Assembly (NCBI RefSeq): GCF_004770265.1
Contig: NZ_RQGQ01000017.1
Location: 744,001-808,000 of the forward strand
Length of the DNA stretch: 64,000 nt
Direction of reading: 5' to 3'
From: Leptospira congkakensis
GTDB taxonomy: Bacteria > Spirochaetota > Leptospiria > Leptospirales > Leptospiraceae
Part shown: positions 1-8,850 of the stretch, piece after piece
Layout: the number at the start of each line of letters is the position of its first letter
How positions within the stretch are numbered: the stretch's first letter is position 1
Notes under the pieces: model-generated
Databases searched by the model: none
The model's input: the letters and a program-made list of their open reading frames with translations, nothing else
What the model was told of the DNA's origin: nothing
Position numbers and translations under genes: made by a program

Positions 1-1042
1 AAAGACTGTCATCTGCATACCAACGCCATTTGAGTTGGTCTCCAAAATTGGTCACACGACGCCCGCACCAGTCTTGGATCCAAAGTGCAGTGACAGGATT
101 GCCAGCGTCTTTTGCTTGTTTGACGATTGAGGAAACTTTTTCTGATCCTCCTTGAACACCGAGCCAAGTTCCATAAGCCCAATCAGGGAGTTTCGGAAAT
201 CTTCCTGTTTTTTTTGTATAAGCTTCAATGAGTGATTTAGGGGAAGTTCCGATCCAAATGGTTCCGGTAAGTGATTTTTCGGATTGGAAGTCCCAGAACT
301 CCACTTTTGTTTTTTTAGAATTGCTGAAGTCAAAATTCGCATAACCGCTGTTTTCGAAAAATATGGAGCGGTTTTCGGAAGTGATATAGTGGGGGATGGG
401 TGCGTAAGTTGTATAAGCATTTCCACCGGCACCAGCAAGTAAGTTTGCACCGGTTGTGATGGGTTGATCCCCTCGACCCACTCCTTGTTCTTCTGTAAAA
501 AGAAAGGGAGTTTTTCCTTTGAGTTCATCATAAGTGAATTGTTCGCCGAGCCCAAAGATTTTTTCTTCTAGAGAAGAACTGTATTGGAATTGGATTCTGT
601 TTAAGTTTGGGTCGGACAAAGTGATTTTGAATTCTACTTCGGTATCTGATTTAGTTTGGAAAAGAATTTGGTAATCTGTGGAACAATCAGTTCCGGTTAA
701 CTGTCCTTTGATGGTAACTTTTCCCGATTCTTTTTTAATTTCGTCTATTGATTGTTTTGTGCAGGATTTTAATAAATTCTCTTTGAATTGAAACGATGCC
801 ATTCTGTATTTGGCAGTAGTTTCTTTGGCGAAAGACATAAGGAAAGGTTCAGTCAGGGAAAGTTTAATGAAATCTTTTCCCAAAGTTTGATTTCTTAATG
901 TGAATTCATTTGTCGATTGAATCCATTGGATTTTTTGTGTGACAGGAAAGGTTTCTTCCGAAATGGGAAGATTGGATATGATGCGAGACGCACATTCCAA
1001 AAAGAAAATTGAAAACGAGAGAAAAAATAAACGAGAAACCAT
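1..1042 (-). CDS. GH31 family glycoside hydrolase, lipoprotein (3' end outside window)
   Basis: N-terminal 347 codons of a retaining alpha-glycosidase of family GH31, open at the left edge. The N-terminus is hydrophobic and followed by a Cys (FFLEC) that fits a spirochaete lipobox, so it is probably surface or periplasmic. Family landmarks are GLGEQF, the EQGVGRG segment, a YADFDFS-like strand and the TxALWIQDWCG strand that begins the catalytic barrel. The EQGVGRG and LGVQGG segments resemble sulfoquinovosidase YihQ more than maltase-type enzymes, but the nucleophile Asp lies beyond the edge, so substrate is open. ATG at 1042 has GGAGG about 6 nt upstream. It follows the rhodanese gene by 57 bp on the same strand. 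Confidence 0.8.
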   Translation of the reverse strand, partial: MVSRLFFLSFSIFFLECASRIISNLPISEETFPVTQKIQWIQSTNEFTLRNQTLGKDFIKLSLTEPFLMSFAKETTAKYRMASFQFKENLLKSCTKQSIDEIKKESGKVTIKGQLTGTDCSTDYQILFQTKSDTEVEFKITLSDPNLNRIQFQYSSSLEEKIFGLGEQFTYDELKGKTPFLFTEEQGVGRGDQPITTGANLLAGAGGNAYTTYAPIPHYITSENRSIFFENSGYANFDFSNSKKTKVEFWDFQSEKSLTGTIWIGTSPKSLIEAYTKKTGRFPKLPDWAYGTWLGVQGGSEKVSSIVKQAKDAGNPVTALWIQDWCGRRVTNFGDQLKWRWYADDSL

Positions 1043-1079
1043 CGACCCCTCCAGGCAGGAGTAAGTGGATCGATGGTTT
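1036..1079 (-). promoter_or_regulatory. Hairpin covering the GH31 start codon and Shine-Dalgarno
   Basis: AAACCATCGA (1036-1045) and TCGATGGTTT (1070-1079) form a perfect 10-bp inverted repeat. Inside the 24-nt loop, CTCC (1049-1052) and GGAG (1058-1061) form a second small stem. On the minus-strand mRNA the outer stem contains the ATG of the GH31 gene (1042-1040) and the inner stem pairs its GGAG Shine-Dalgarno. It could control translation initiation. It could also simply be the transcript end of the rhodanese gene, although the T-run after it is interrupted. Confidence 0.5.
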
Positions 1080-1099
1080 TGTGTTTCGTAAATCCTTTT

Positions 1100-1948
1100 T
1101 TAAACTTTCTTGCGATCGACTCCGCCCACACGAGGTGCAGCGGCAGCCCCTTGTTTGGCACCGAATACGGCGACCGCTTGTTTCGGTAGGCTCGACTTTC
1201 TCCATTCAAACCAAGAACCTTGGTAGGTTGTGATGTCGATATAACCTGCTTCACGAAGCATGAGTGCGAGTAAACAAGACCGAGCCCCGTTGTAATCATA
1301 GATCACAGTGGGTCTTTCTGGCATAAAAGGAAAACCATTCAGGCGTTTTTTGAATAAAGAACGTTCGATGAGGTTGGCTTCCCCATCATACAAATTTCTC
1401 CAATCCCATAAAAAAGCTCCTGGCAAACGACCACAAAGAGTTCCCTCTTCTGGAGCCGTAAGGCGTGGCAATCGGCCTTCGTATTCTTCCATGGTTCTTG
1501 CATCAAAGATTTGGAGTTTTGTAAGATTTCGCTCCATAAAGGCTTTGTCCACGACACCTTCAATGGGTTTTACTTTATCAGCAATCGGAGGTTCTACTTT
1601 TAGTTCCCCTTTTGCTTTATTTCCCGTAGCAGGCCATTTTTGGCCTAGGACATAGGCATCTTTGATCCCCATTCCACGAAGTAAATAGACCATACGAGTG
1701 GAAAACATTCCCATTCCCTCATCGAAAACGATGATTCGAGTCTTTTTTGATTTTTGGAATTCTTGTACGACAGCAGTCATTGGCCCGTACAATTTTTTTT
1801 GGGATTCTGGATCGGATCCAAATGCTTTTTTGATAAATGGATAGTAGTAAGCACCTTCTAATGTTTCTTCTTCATATGCTGATTGGGAACGACAATCGAT
1901 GAGGAAGTCACCAGGTTCTATTTCGGTTTTAAGAAAGTTCCAGTTCAA
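1100..1948 (-). CDS. Tandem rhodanese-domain protein (sulfurtransferase fold)
   Basis: 282 aa, two rhodanese-like domains (about 1-125 and 140-260), the layout of SseA/thiosulfate sulfurtransferases. Each domain has the DxR/DAR strand-turn at its start (LIDCRS near residue 18, [13 protein letters not shown] in domain 2) and the LRxxGxxD/I pattern near its end. At the catalytic-loop position both domains read Y/F-D (VFDEGMG and IYDYNGARS) where active sulfurtransferases carry Cys in the second domain, so activity is doubtful. The start is TTG with AGGAG about 9 nt upstream. No signal peptide, so cytoplasmic. The basic, Ala-rich tail (about 20 residues) is extra to the family. Confidence 0.8.
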   Translation of the reverse strand: MNWNFLKTEIEPGDFLIDCRSQSAYEEETLEGAYYYPFIKKAFGSDPESQKKLYGPMTAVVQEFQKSKKTRIIVFDEGMGMFSTRMVYLLRGMGIKDAYVLGQKWPATGNKAKGELKVEPPIADKVKPIEGVVDKAFMERNLTKLQIFDARTMEEYEGRLPRLTAPEEGTLCGRLPGAFLWDWRNLYDGEANLIERSLFKKRLNGFPFMPERPTVIYDYNGARSCLLALMLREAGYIDITTYQGSWFEWRKSSLPKQAVAVFGAKQGAAAAPRVGGVDRKKV

Positions 1949-2105
1949 AAAAGTATTCTCCTATTTCTTACATTACTTTTCCACCCCTCGAATTTTTGAA
2001 AGTCTGAAAACCAAAAAAAAAGTTCGTCCTCGGTTCGAGACATAATGAGAAAAGAAATCAAAGGGAGGCCAGTTGATTCTGTAGGGTAGACCAGCCGATA
2101 ATCAC

Positions 2106-2123
2106 TATAATCGGTATTCCATG
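2106..2123 (+). promoter_or_regulatory. Possible -10 box of a leaderless transcript
   Basis: A perfect TATAAT (2106-2111) ends 9 nt before the ATG at 2121, and there is no Shine-Dalgarno between them. The ATG fits because it opens directly into a clear signal peptide. If TATAAT is used, transcription would start at or next to the start codon, giving a leaderless mRNA. I found no good -35 at 16-18 bp spacing, so this is tentative. A short inverted repeat CCGAT/ATCGG overlaps the box. Confidence 0.3.
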
Positions 2124-2999
2124 ATCAGGCAGTTATCTATATACTTCGGATTGATTTTGTTTCTTTTGGGGACAGGATTTGTTTTTGCAGAGCACACAAG
2201 TACAAACCCTTCCTTACAATTGCTAAAAGAAGAGGTAAGTGCATGGAAAGAGAGAAAACCTTCCTCTGAAATTAAAAAACAGATTCGAAACCATCGCAGT
2301 TTTCCTATGGATGATGGTACTTGTCGATTGGAACCAGCCTCACGTATTTCTTCTGTTACTTATTTTCGATTTAGTTGTCAAAATGAATCAGAACCTATGC
2401 TCATCCAATTTCAATCCCATCAAAAAAGGAAACTGGCTCCTGACACTTTTCGATTAAGAGCCGTTCATCGGATTGGAAAAAAACAATATTTAGAAATTGA
2501 AACTGGACTTGTTGTGAATGAAACTAAGGCATCTTCTGTATCACCAAAGTTGAATACAGATGATACAGAATTGGATTATCCATCTAAAAAACAAATTCCA
2601 GTTGTTACCGAAGGGAAACAAACAATCAGTTCTTATAAACCAATTCAGAATCCCAATTTATTTTATTTTAAATCCATCACACAAAATCCGCGTAGAAGAA
2701 AAGATGTTCCATCGAATATCGAAGTGTTTTTTGATTCGTCTTGTCCTTTAGAATTTATTGAAAAGGATGAGAGTTTCTATTGGGACCAAACAGTATCTTT
2801 TGTATTTCGTATCACATGCATTCGTGATTCTGCTTATAGTTTGATCCGTGTACCTTCTTCCTCATCAGGTGATTTGTTTTCCTCCAATACAATTTGGAAA
2901 GATCCAAAACCTGGTGACCGAGTTTTAGGAAATGCAGTTTTAAAAAAAATCACCGAAACGCAAACCTTTTGGGAGAAAATCGTTTTATATTATGAATAA
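2121..2999 (+). CDS. Secreted protein of unknown function, first gene of protease operon
   Basis: 292 aa with an N-terminal signal peptide (hydrophobic 8-22, cleavage near VFA-EH). No recognised domain. The mature part is hydrophilic, with four Cys in two separated pairs (DGTCRLE and RFSCQNE early, SSCPLEF and RITCIRD late), which suggests disulfides and an extracytoplasmic location. The stop overlaps the start of the downstream serine protease by 8 nt, so translation is probably coupled. The operon context suggests a substrate, inhibitor or partner of the two Deg-like proteins that follow, but nothing in the sequence proves this. Confidence 0.6.
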   Translation: MIRQLSIYFGLILFLLGTGFVFAEHTSTNPSLQLLKEEVSAWKERKPSSEIKKQIRNHRSFPMDDGTCRLEPASRISSVTYFRFSCQNESEPMLIQFQSHQKRKLAPDTFRLRAVHRIGKKQYLEIETGLVVNETKASSVSPKLNTDDTELDYPSKKQIPVVTEGKQTISSYKPIQNPNLFYFKSITQNPRRRKDVPSNIEVFFDSSCPLEFIEKDESFYWDQTVSFVFRITCIRDSAYSLIRVPSSSSGDLFSSNTIWKDPKPGDRVLGNAVLKKITETQTFWEKIVLYYE

Positions 3000-4449
3000 A
3001 TTATTTAAATTCAGTTTTTTCTTTTTTCTACTTGGTCATTCTCTTTTGGCTCAAGTTGATCCTGAACCAGCTGTAGATTCTATTTTTCGTTCTGTGGTTC
3101 TTATTCGTAATGAAGGATTCAATACGGAAAATAAAACACAACCTTGGATGAAAAAGAATTTATCCACAGGATTTGGTTCTGGACTTGTTTTACCAGGCCA
3201 AAGCATTTTAACCAATGCACATGTTGTACGTGATGCCAAAAGAATCCTTGTTAAGAGTAGTTTTACAAAAAAAGAATATTTAGCAGATGTTAAGTTTATT
3301 GGTTATGATTGTGATTTAGCATTATTACAAGTAAAAGATCCCGATTTTTCAGAACAAACAAACTCTCTTTCATTTTCGGAAGGTATTCCCAATTTAGGAT
3401 CGGATGTATTACTCCTTGGTTTCCCCAATGGGAACGATAGCCTATCTGTGGAAAAAGGATCCGTTCTTCGATTTGAAAAAAATCGATACACCTATTCTGG
3501 GTTAGATTATCGAAACGTATTAAAAATTAATGCCAATATCCAACCAGGAAATTCAGGTGGCCCAGCCGTTCAAAATGGCAAAGTGGTGGGTCTTGTATTT
3601 CAAATCAGTACCTTAGAACAAGGAATTGCTTATTTGATATCAAACGATATCATTCGTCACTTTTTAGAAGATATAAATGACGGGAAGTATGATGGATTTC
3701 CTAATATAGGTTTTACCTTTCAGAATGGAAATCCTAAAAGTTTAAAACAAGCGATGAAGGTTCCACCGGATCAATCGGGAATTTTTGTGAATCGAATTTA
3801 TCCTTCTTCCACTTTTTCCAAAGTTTTAAAGGAAAAAGATTTTGTAACTGCCATTGATGGTTTACCACTCACGAATGACGGTGAAATTTCTCAGGCCAAC
3901 AAAAAAGAATTCATCATCGATTGGATCGAAAACAAACAACTGAACTCCAAAGTTACAGTCAGTTATTACCGAGCCGGAAAACATTACGATGCAGAAGTAA
4001 ATCTCCAAAAAAACTATGCTTTGGATTTGTATCGAGATTCTACTGAAGATTATTTTTTACAGGCAGGGTTTGTATTTCAACCCATCACAAGATCTTTTTT
4101 CCATTCAGAAGATGGAGACTTAGATAGTTCTCTAAAATATCATTATAGTTATTTCATTCAGGATTTGTTGTACAGGTACACAGTCAGGGATATTGTTCTC
4201 AGTTATACATTCAACGATCCTGAAACTTCAAAATTTAAAAAATATAAATACAAAGTTGTTGAATCAATTAACGGGCGTGTACCGAAAGATTTGAATGAAT
4301 TTAAATCCATTTGGAAAGATGGCAAAAAAGGATTTGTTGTCCTTAAGTTTAGAGGAATGGACTTACCTATTGTTCTTAGGCCAGAGTCAATTTATCAAAT
4401 GAACCAACGTGTGAAAAAAAGATATGGTGCGAATTATGAAGAGTTTTAA
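2992..4449 (+). CDS. Secreted trypsin-like serine protease with PDZ domains (Deg9/HtrA-like)
   Basis: 485 aa. Signal peptide (1-20), then an S1C protease domain with the full triad: H77 in TNAHVV, D108 in DCDLALLQV, S188 in GNSGGPA. A PDZ domain follows at about 240-335 (GIFVNRIYPSS, then DFVTAIDGLPL), and a C-terminal module (about 345-470) contains AGFVFQPITRSFF and a second PDZ-like core (SINGRVPKDLNEF). That architecture matches Deg9-type HtrA proteases rather than DegP. It is probably periplasmic quality control or processing. It overlaps the gene before it by 8 nt and the gene after it by 14 nt, so this is a tight three-gene operon. Confidence 0.85.
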   Translation: MNKLFKFSFFFFLLGHSLLAQVDPEPAVDSIFRSVVLIRNEGFNTENKTQPWMKKNLSTGFGSGLVLPGQSILTNAHVVRDAKRILVKSSFTKKEYLADVKFIGYDCDLALLQVKDPDFSEQTNSLSFSEGIPNLGSDVLLLGFPNGNDSLSVEKGSVLRFEKNRYTYSGLDYRNVLKINANIQPGNSGGPAVQNGKVVGLVFQISTLEQGIAYLISNDIIRHFLEDINDGKYDGFPNIGFTFQNGNPKSLKQAMKVPPDQSGIFVNRIYPSSTFSKVLKEKDFVTAIDGLPLTNDGEISQANKKEFIIDWIENKQLNSKVTVSYYRAGKHYDAEVNLQKNYALDLYRDSTEDYFLQAGFVFQPITRSFFHSEDGDLDSSLKYHYSYFIQDLLYRYTVRDIVLSYTFNDPETSKFKKYKYKVVESINGRVPKDLNEFKSIWKDGKKGFVVLKFRGMDLPIVLRPESIYQMNQRVKKRYGANYEEF

Positions 4450-5800
4450 ATTTATTTTTGTCATTATTTCGATTTTTGCCACCTTACTACCTCTTGGTGC
4501 TGAAGAGTTTGAAGACAAACGTGTTATTGAATCAAGAGTTACATTTCAAAAAACAAGCCATCAAAATCCTTGGCTTGTTGGCGAACCATTCTCTCGAAAG
4601 TTAAATTTGATTTATATCGGAAAAGGACTTTTTTTCGGGGTTACACTTCCCAAACAAAATCCAGTTTTTGCAGAATTTGAATCTTTTGATTATTCCGTTC
4701 CCAAATTAGGAATCAAATCTTATGATGAAGAAACTGGATTTCTACTTTTAGAAACAAAAGAAATGCCAAAACTTCCGAAAGCGGTGGCTTTAGATTCCAA
4801 ATCTATAAACAAAATTTGCCCGACCGGAAAAACTCGTTATGTATTCCTTCCATTTTCTAAAACACCAATCAAAGTTTTATTATTAGATAATAAAACATCA
4901 GAAGAACCTAATTTTTTCTTCAAAAATCAAATGTTATGTGGGATTACTATTTCTGAATATTTGATTCCAACTGAATATGTGGAAACTTTCTATCGTACCG
5001 AGGGAAAACCATTTCCACATCCTGGACTAGTTTTTGATGTAAACTTAACTCCCTCTGAACGTGAATATTATTCTAAAACCATCACCAATCCACTATTAGT
5101 AACAGAAGTGATTCCCGGGGTTGGACCCGCATACAATTTGTTTCCAGGAGATTTGGTAACCGAGGTTAATTCTATTCCACTTTCTAAAATAGATGATTGG
5201 GATAGGGCTGATAAGGTTTATGATTTGATTTTGCGAAAACCAAATGGCGTTTTGCGTGGATTAGGTGAGACAGTTCAGTTAAAACTCCACAGAAACTTTC
5301 AAAACCAATCTGTGAGTTATGATTTACGTGCTTATGACTCCAACGACTTTTTGATTCCAGAAGAAGCCAAAAAAAGAAAACCTTTGTATTTGATTGTGGG
5401 TGGGTTTTTCTTTACGGAGCTAACCAATGCCTATTTAAAAGAATTTGGTTCAGAATACCGAGTGAAGTCAGAAAAAAAATTGGTTTATCTTTCTGATTAT
5501 TACCAGAAAAAAGTGCACCCTGTTCGTGAAAAGATTGTGATTTTGAGTCGTGTTTTTCCCCTAGAAGGGAACCTAGGTTACCAAGAATTCCAAGATTTAG
5601 TTCTAGAGAAAGTAAATGGAACTAGAATCACATCTCTCAGTCAGTTGAAAACCCTTCTCCAGTCGGAAGATACCACCTACTATGCGTTTGAGCTTTCTGG
5701 TGGGAAAATTGCATTTTTTACACGTAAGGAAATTTTGGATCTTCAACAAGAGTTGCAGTTGACTTATAAATTAGGTCGAGCCTACAACTTGGAAGATTAA
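4436..5800 (+). CDS. Protease-dead Deg9-like PDZ protein
   Basis: 454 aa from ATG 4436, chosen because it opens directly into a signal peptide (cleavage near LGA-EE). An in-frame ATG at 4424 adds four residues. The C-terminal half mirrors Deg9-like proteins: a PDZ core (VTEVIPGVGPAYNLFPGDLV, then EVNSIPL, about 218-250), GGFFFTELTNAYL, and a second PDZ-like module (VFPLEGNLGYQEF, then KVNGTRITSLSQL). The N-terminal region aligns in position with a protease domain but lacks TNAHVV, DLALL and GNSGGP, so it cannot be an active serine protease. It is probably a regulatory or scaffolding partner of the upstream enzyme. Confidence 0.7.
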   Translation: MKSFKFIFVIISIFATLLPLGAEEFEDKRVIESRVTFQKTSHQNPWLVGEPFSRKLNLIYIGKGLFFGVTLPKQNPVFAEFESFDYSVPKLGIKSYDEETGFLLLETKEMPKLPKAVALDSKSINKICPTGKTRYVFLPFSKTPIKVLLLDNKTSEEPNFFFKNQMLCGITISEYLIPTEYVETFYRTEGKPFPHPGLVFDVNLTPSEREYYSKTITNPLLVTEVIPGVGPAYNLFPGDLVTEVNSIPLSKIDDWDRADKVYDLILRKPNGVLRGLGETVQLKLHRNFQNQSVSYDLRAYDSNDFLIPEEAKKRKPLYLIVGGFFFTELTNAYLKEFGSEYRVKSEKKLVYLSDYYQKKVHPVREKIVILSRVFPLEGNLGYQEFQDLVLEKVNGTRITSLSQLKTLLQSEDTTYYAFELSGGKIAFFTRKEILDLQQELQLTYKLGRAYNLED

Positions 5801-5863
5801 ATTTCAAAAATAGATTTACAATTGTTATAGATTGAAGTTCCATTTACTCTAAGACTCTACCCT

Positions 5864-6760
5864 ATGAAAATCCTTTTTGTTGATGACGAAGATACAATCC
5901 GCGAATTGTTCTGGGAATACTTCAAAGATGAATTTAATGTCACTCTTGCTTCTGACGGGTTAGAGGCACTTACCATTTCCAATCAACATACGTTTGATCT
6001 TATCATTTCCGATATCAGCTTACCGAAATTAAATGGAATTCAGTTCATACAAAAACTGAGAGCGGATGGAAATCAAACTCCATTTTTAGTTATCACTGGA
6101 GATAGCGACATTCAAATAGCGATTGATGTTTTTAGAATGGGAGCGGTGGATTTTTTTCTGAAACCATTTCGAATGGAAGCTCTTCGTTCTCGAATTAAAA
6201 AATTTGAAAACGCAGATATAGATCTAACACTTCTTTTTAATAGTGGTGAGATCATTCAATACAGTGATGATTCCAAAATTAAAATTCGTCCACAAATCAA
6301 AAAATTAAATTCTTATATTGCCTTTATCGTAAAACAAATAATGAATTCGCCTCTTGCCACTCATGAAGATTTAATTTCTATTAAAATCGTTTTGTATGAG
6401 TTATTGGCAAATGCCATTGAACATGGTGTTGCTGGTGTGAGTTACGCTGAAAAACAAAAATGTTTGGAAGCCAATGAGGATTATTTTAAGTTAGTGGATT
6501 CTCGTTGTGCAGAAAATAACTGCTCTATTTTTGTTGAAATTTCGATGGATGACGTTGGCATTACCATTGTCATTCGTGATGAAGGAAATGGATTTGCAGT
6601 CAGTCAAATTCCGAATCCGGTTGTGAATCCAGCTGCAAACTTAGTGAGTGGGAGAGGAATTTTTCTCGCTAAGATGAATATAGATTCAATCGTTTATAAT
6701 GAAAAAGGAAACGAAGTTCGATTTTTCAAAACATGGTACAAACTCATGTTATCGAACTAG
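5864..6760 (+). CDS. Response regulator with RsbW-type histidine-kinase-like ATPase output
   Basis: 298 aa, cytoplasmic. The receiver domain (1-120) has the acidic pair D7/D8, phospho-acceptor D50 (IISDISLPK), T78 and K100 (FLKPF). The second half is a GHKL ATPase of the RsbW/SpoIIAB class: N-box ELLANAIEHG (about 180), G1-type DEGNGF, and G2-type GRGIFL. There is no DNA-binding domain and no HisKA dimerisation box, so output is probably phosphorylation or sequestration of an anti-sigma-antagonist partner under control of receiver phosphorylation. No cognate STAS protein or kinase lies nearby. It is monocistronic, 63 bp after the Deg-like operon. Confidence 0.8.
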   Translation: MKILFVDDEDTIRELFWEYFKDEFNVTLASDGLEALTISNQHTFDLIISDISLPKLNGIQFIQKLRADGNQTPFLVITGDSDIQIAIDVFRMGAVDFFLKPFRMEALRSRIKKFENADIDLTLLFNSGEIIQYSDDSKIKIRPQIKKLNSYIAFIVKQIMNSPLATHEDLISIKIVLYELLANAIEHGVAGVSYAEKQKCLEANEDYFKLVDSRCAENNCSIFVEISMDDVGITIVIRDEGNGFAVSQIPNPVVNPAANLVSGRGIFLAKMNIDSIVYNEKGNEVRFFKTWYKLMLSN

Positions 6761-6965
6761 AACCGAATTCCTGAAGAAACAAAGAATCTGATGTATTCTT
6801 TTTTGGTAACAAAGTCAGCCAAAATGAAAAGTTTTCAGAACCAAGACCACCACCATCAATTTCTCTATAGAATCCAGTCCTCTTTTTGGGATTAGGATAA
6901 GATTCAGAAAAAAGTTTGAAAAAAAAGAAACTAATAGAAGGGAAACTCTCCCGATACTTGTAGAG

Positions 6966-7592
6966 ATGAAGAAAATACTTTTGAAATACAGGCATGGATT
7001 TCTTCTCATTTTCCCTCTACTATTGGTTATTTTTTCTTATAGGGAAGCGGATACGCGTTTTTCACATGATTTGAGTCGGTTTTTTGAAAAGACAGATCAT
7101 AGCAAAGAAGAAGTTGTTATCTTTGTTTATTTGACAGAAGTGGAAAAAACGGAATTTTCTGTTCGCCGAAGGAAAGAACTTTCAAGAGCAATCGTTCGAT
7201 TTTCTCAAAAATTACAATTTCCAGATGGTACATTGTTAGGTGGATATCCTCCGAACTCCTCTTTGTTTTTATTGGCATGGGCAAAAACTAGATCGGAATT
7301 TCGTAAAACAAGTCCAGAAGGTTATGGAATTTTAACTTTGCCGGAACTATTTGTACGCGAATTCGAAATGTCTTCAGGAACAAAAATCAATCGTGATTAC
7401 GATATTCAAAATGATTCTATCCAATTGAAGATGGTTATATTGAAACTAAAAGAATCCTTAGCAGAAGGAAAATCAGTTAAAGATTCTTATCTAAAATTGT
7501 ATGGATCCAAAGTTTTTCCTAACGAGTGGGAAACCTTAGAAACAAACTATAAAAAAATATATGAGTTTGTTATTTCCGGAAATAAGCCATAA
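6966..7592 (+). CDS. Membrane-anchored protein of unknown function
   Basis: 208 aa. The N-terminal hydrophobic segment (about 10-26) behind a basic KKILLKYRH leader is a signal anchor or uncleaved signal peptide. The rest is predicted extracytoplasmic, charged and helical, with no motif I recognise. The gene ends inside the convergent flippase gene (23-bp overlap of coding ends). The 205-bp gap before it holds no clear gene. ATG 6966 lacks a strong Shine-Dalgarno (TAGAG only). Confidence 0.5.
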   Translation: MKKILLKYRHGFLLIFPLLLVIFSYREADTRFSHDLSRFFEKTDHSKEEVVIFVYLTEVEKTEFSVRRRKELSRAIVRFSQKLQFPDGTLLGGYPPNSSLFLLAWAKTRSEFRKTSPEGYGILTLPELFVREFEMSSGTKINRDYDIQNDSIQLKMVILKLKESLAEGKSVKDSYLKLYGSKVFPNEWETLETNYKKIYEFVISGNKP

Positions 7593-8847
7593 AGTAACCA
7601 GTCAAAAGTAACCAAGAAACAATTTGACCGAGAAAAAGGGAAATGGCGGCCCCATTGGCACCCCAGTCCGGTATGATCCAATAGTCAAAGATAGCACCAA
7701 AGATAAGGCGAAGAAGGGCAAGGCCCGCAAGGAGCCTTGGTAATCCCAAAGCAAACAATGCCGTTCCTAACGGAGCAAATACCAATTGAAGTAAAAAATT
7801 CGGGTATAGAATTTTAAATACGGAAATGGAGTTTGTGTATTTTGTTCCAAATAACAAGGTTAAGATGGGTTCAGCGAGTAAAATCCCCGGGGACATGACA
7901 ATGGCGATCATCCCACCCAGATAAACTGATTTTTTTAATGCGTTGGGAAATTCTTCTGTTTCGGCAAGCCTTGCCAGTTTTGGGAAAATAATAGAATTAA
8001 AAGTAGCAAGGATGATCACAAATCCGCTAAACAACTGCAAGGCGGTTCCATAATCGGCAACAATTTCTGGTGGATGGAATTGGTTTAAAAAGAAAATTTC
8101 CAAACGATCCGATAAAATTGCAAATATAGATGCTCCGAAGGCCCAAAGATTAAAGAGTAACAGTTTTTTTTGATTGGTTCGGATTTCTGAGGTTTCTGCT
8201 GTAAAAGAGATTTCTTCCTTGCCAAAAAAGAAAAAGAACAGAAATAAAACGAAGATAGGTGCAATACAAAATATAGCAAGTATGTCAATATAAGTCAGCG
8301 AATGTACACTTGACTCTGAAAAATAGAATAATAATAAAAGACGAACTACATTTGGTAGTGGATTCCAAAGTGATAATGATTTGTATTTACGGTAAGAAAC
8401 AAAAAGACTTTCGAAGTAGGATATAAAAGAAATGATGATCCCGCCGAATAACAATAACAATAAAACAATATAGTTTTCATCACTTGTGATATAGGCTACA
8501 AAACATACTAAGGATAAAAATAAAAAGGAATAGAACTTAATCCTGAGTGATGCGTTTAGAATTGCCCCTGGATTTTCTTTTTTTTCTGCTAAGGGAGAGA
8601 TATATTTGATGAGAGCATTTGGCAGTCCAAATTCGGCAACCGCCAAAACCACGGGCAAAAATCCTAAGAAATATTGGAGTTTTCCATTTTCCGCTTTGCT
8701 TAACAAATTAACGGAATAAATCATAAACACCAAATTGGTGATAGCTGATAGAGCTTTGGAACTACTAACGAAGAAAGAGTTTTTGAGGACTCCTTCTTTT
8801 AGTAGCTCTAATTTTAAAACCTGAAATATCTTTTTTAATTTTTGCAT
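7570..8847 (-). CDS. Polysaccharide/oligosaccharide flippase (MOP superfamily, Wzx-like)
   Basis: 425 aa, multi-spanning membrane protein with about 12 hydrophobic segments and no signal peptide. The family look is the N-terminal KNSFFVSSSKALSAITNLVFMI segment, the early GLPNALIKYISP motif (PxAxxKY type), and the mid-protein FNLWAFGASIFAILSDRLEIFFL repeat start. These transport lipid-linked glycans across the inner membrane. It starts 3 nt after the stop of the upstream PAP2 gene on the same strand, so the two are co-transcribed. A PAP2 lipid phosphatase plus flippase suggests lipid-linked oligosaccharide handling. No glycosyltransferase sits next to them. Confidence 0.75.
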   Translation of the reverse strand: MQKLKKIFQVLKLELLKEGVLKNSFFVSSSKALSAITNLVFMIYSVNLLSKAENGKLQYFLGFLPVVLAVAEFGLPNALIKYISPLAEKKENPGAILNASLRIKFYSFLFLSLVCFVAYITSDENYIVLLLLLFGGIIISFISYFESLFVSYRKYKSLSLWNPLPNVVRLLLLFYFSESSVHSLTYIDILAIFCIAPIFVLFLFFFFFGKEEISFTAETSEIRTNQKKLLLFNLWAFGASIFAILSDRLEIFFLNQFHPPEIVADYGTALQLFSGFVIILATFNSIIFPKLARLAETEEFPNALKKSVYLGGMIAIVMSPGILLAEPILTLLFGTKYTNSISVFKILYPNFLLQLVFAPLGTALFALGLPRLLAGLALLRLIFGAIFDYWIIPDWGANGAAISLFLGQIVSWLLLTGYFMAYFRK

Positions 8848-8850
8848 GTA

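Noticed and set aside
6744..6995. Minus-strand frame of 83 codons filling the gap after the receiver-ATPase gene
   Set aside because: It overlaps both flanking genes, has no Shine-Dalgarno and no recognised similarity. A gene remnant is possible but not supported.
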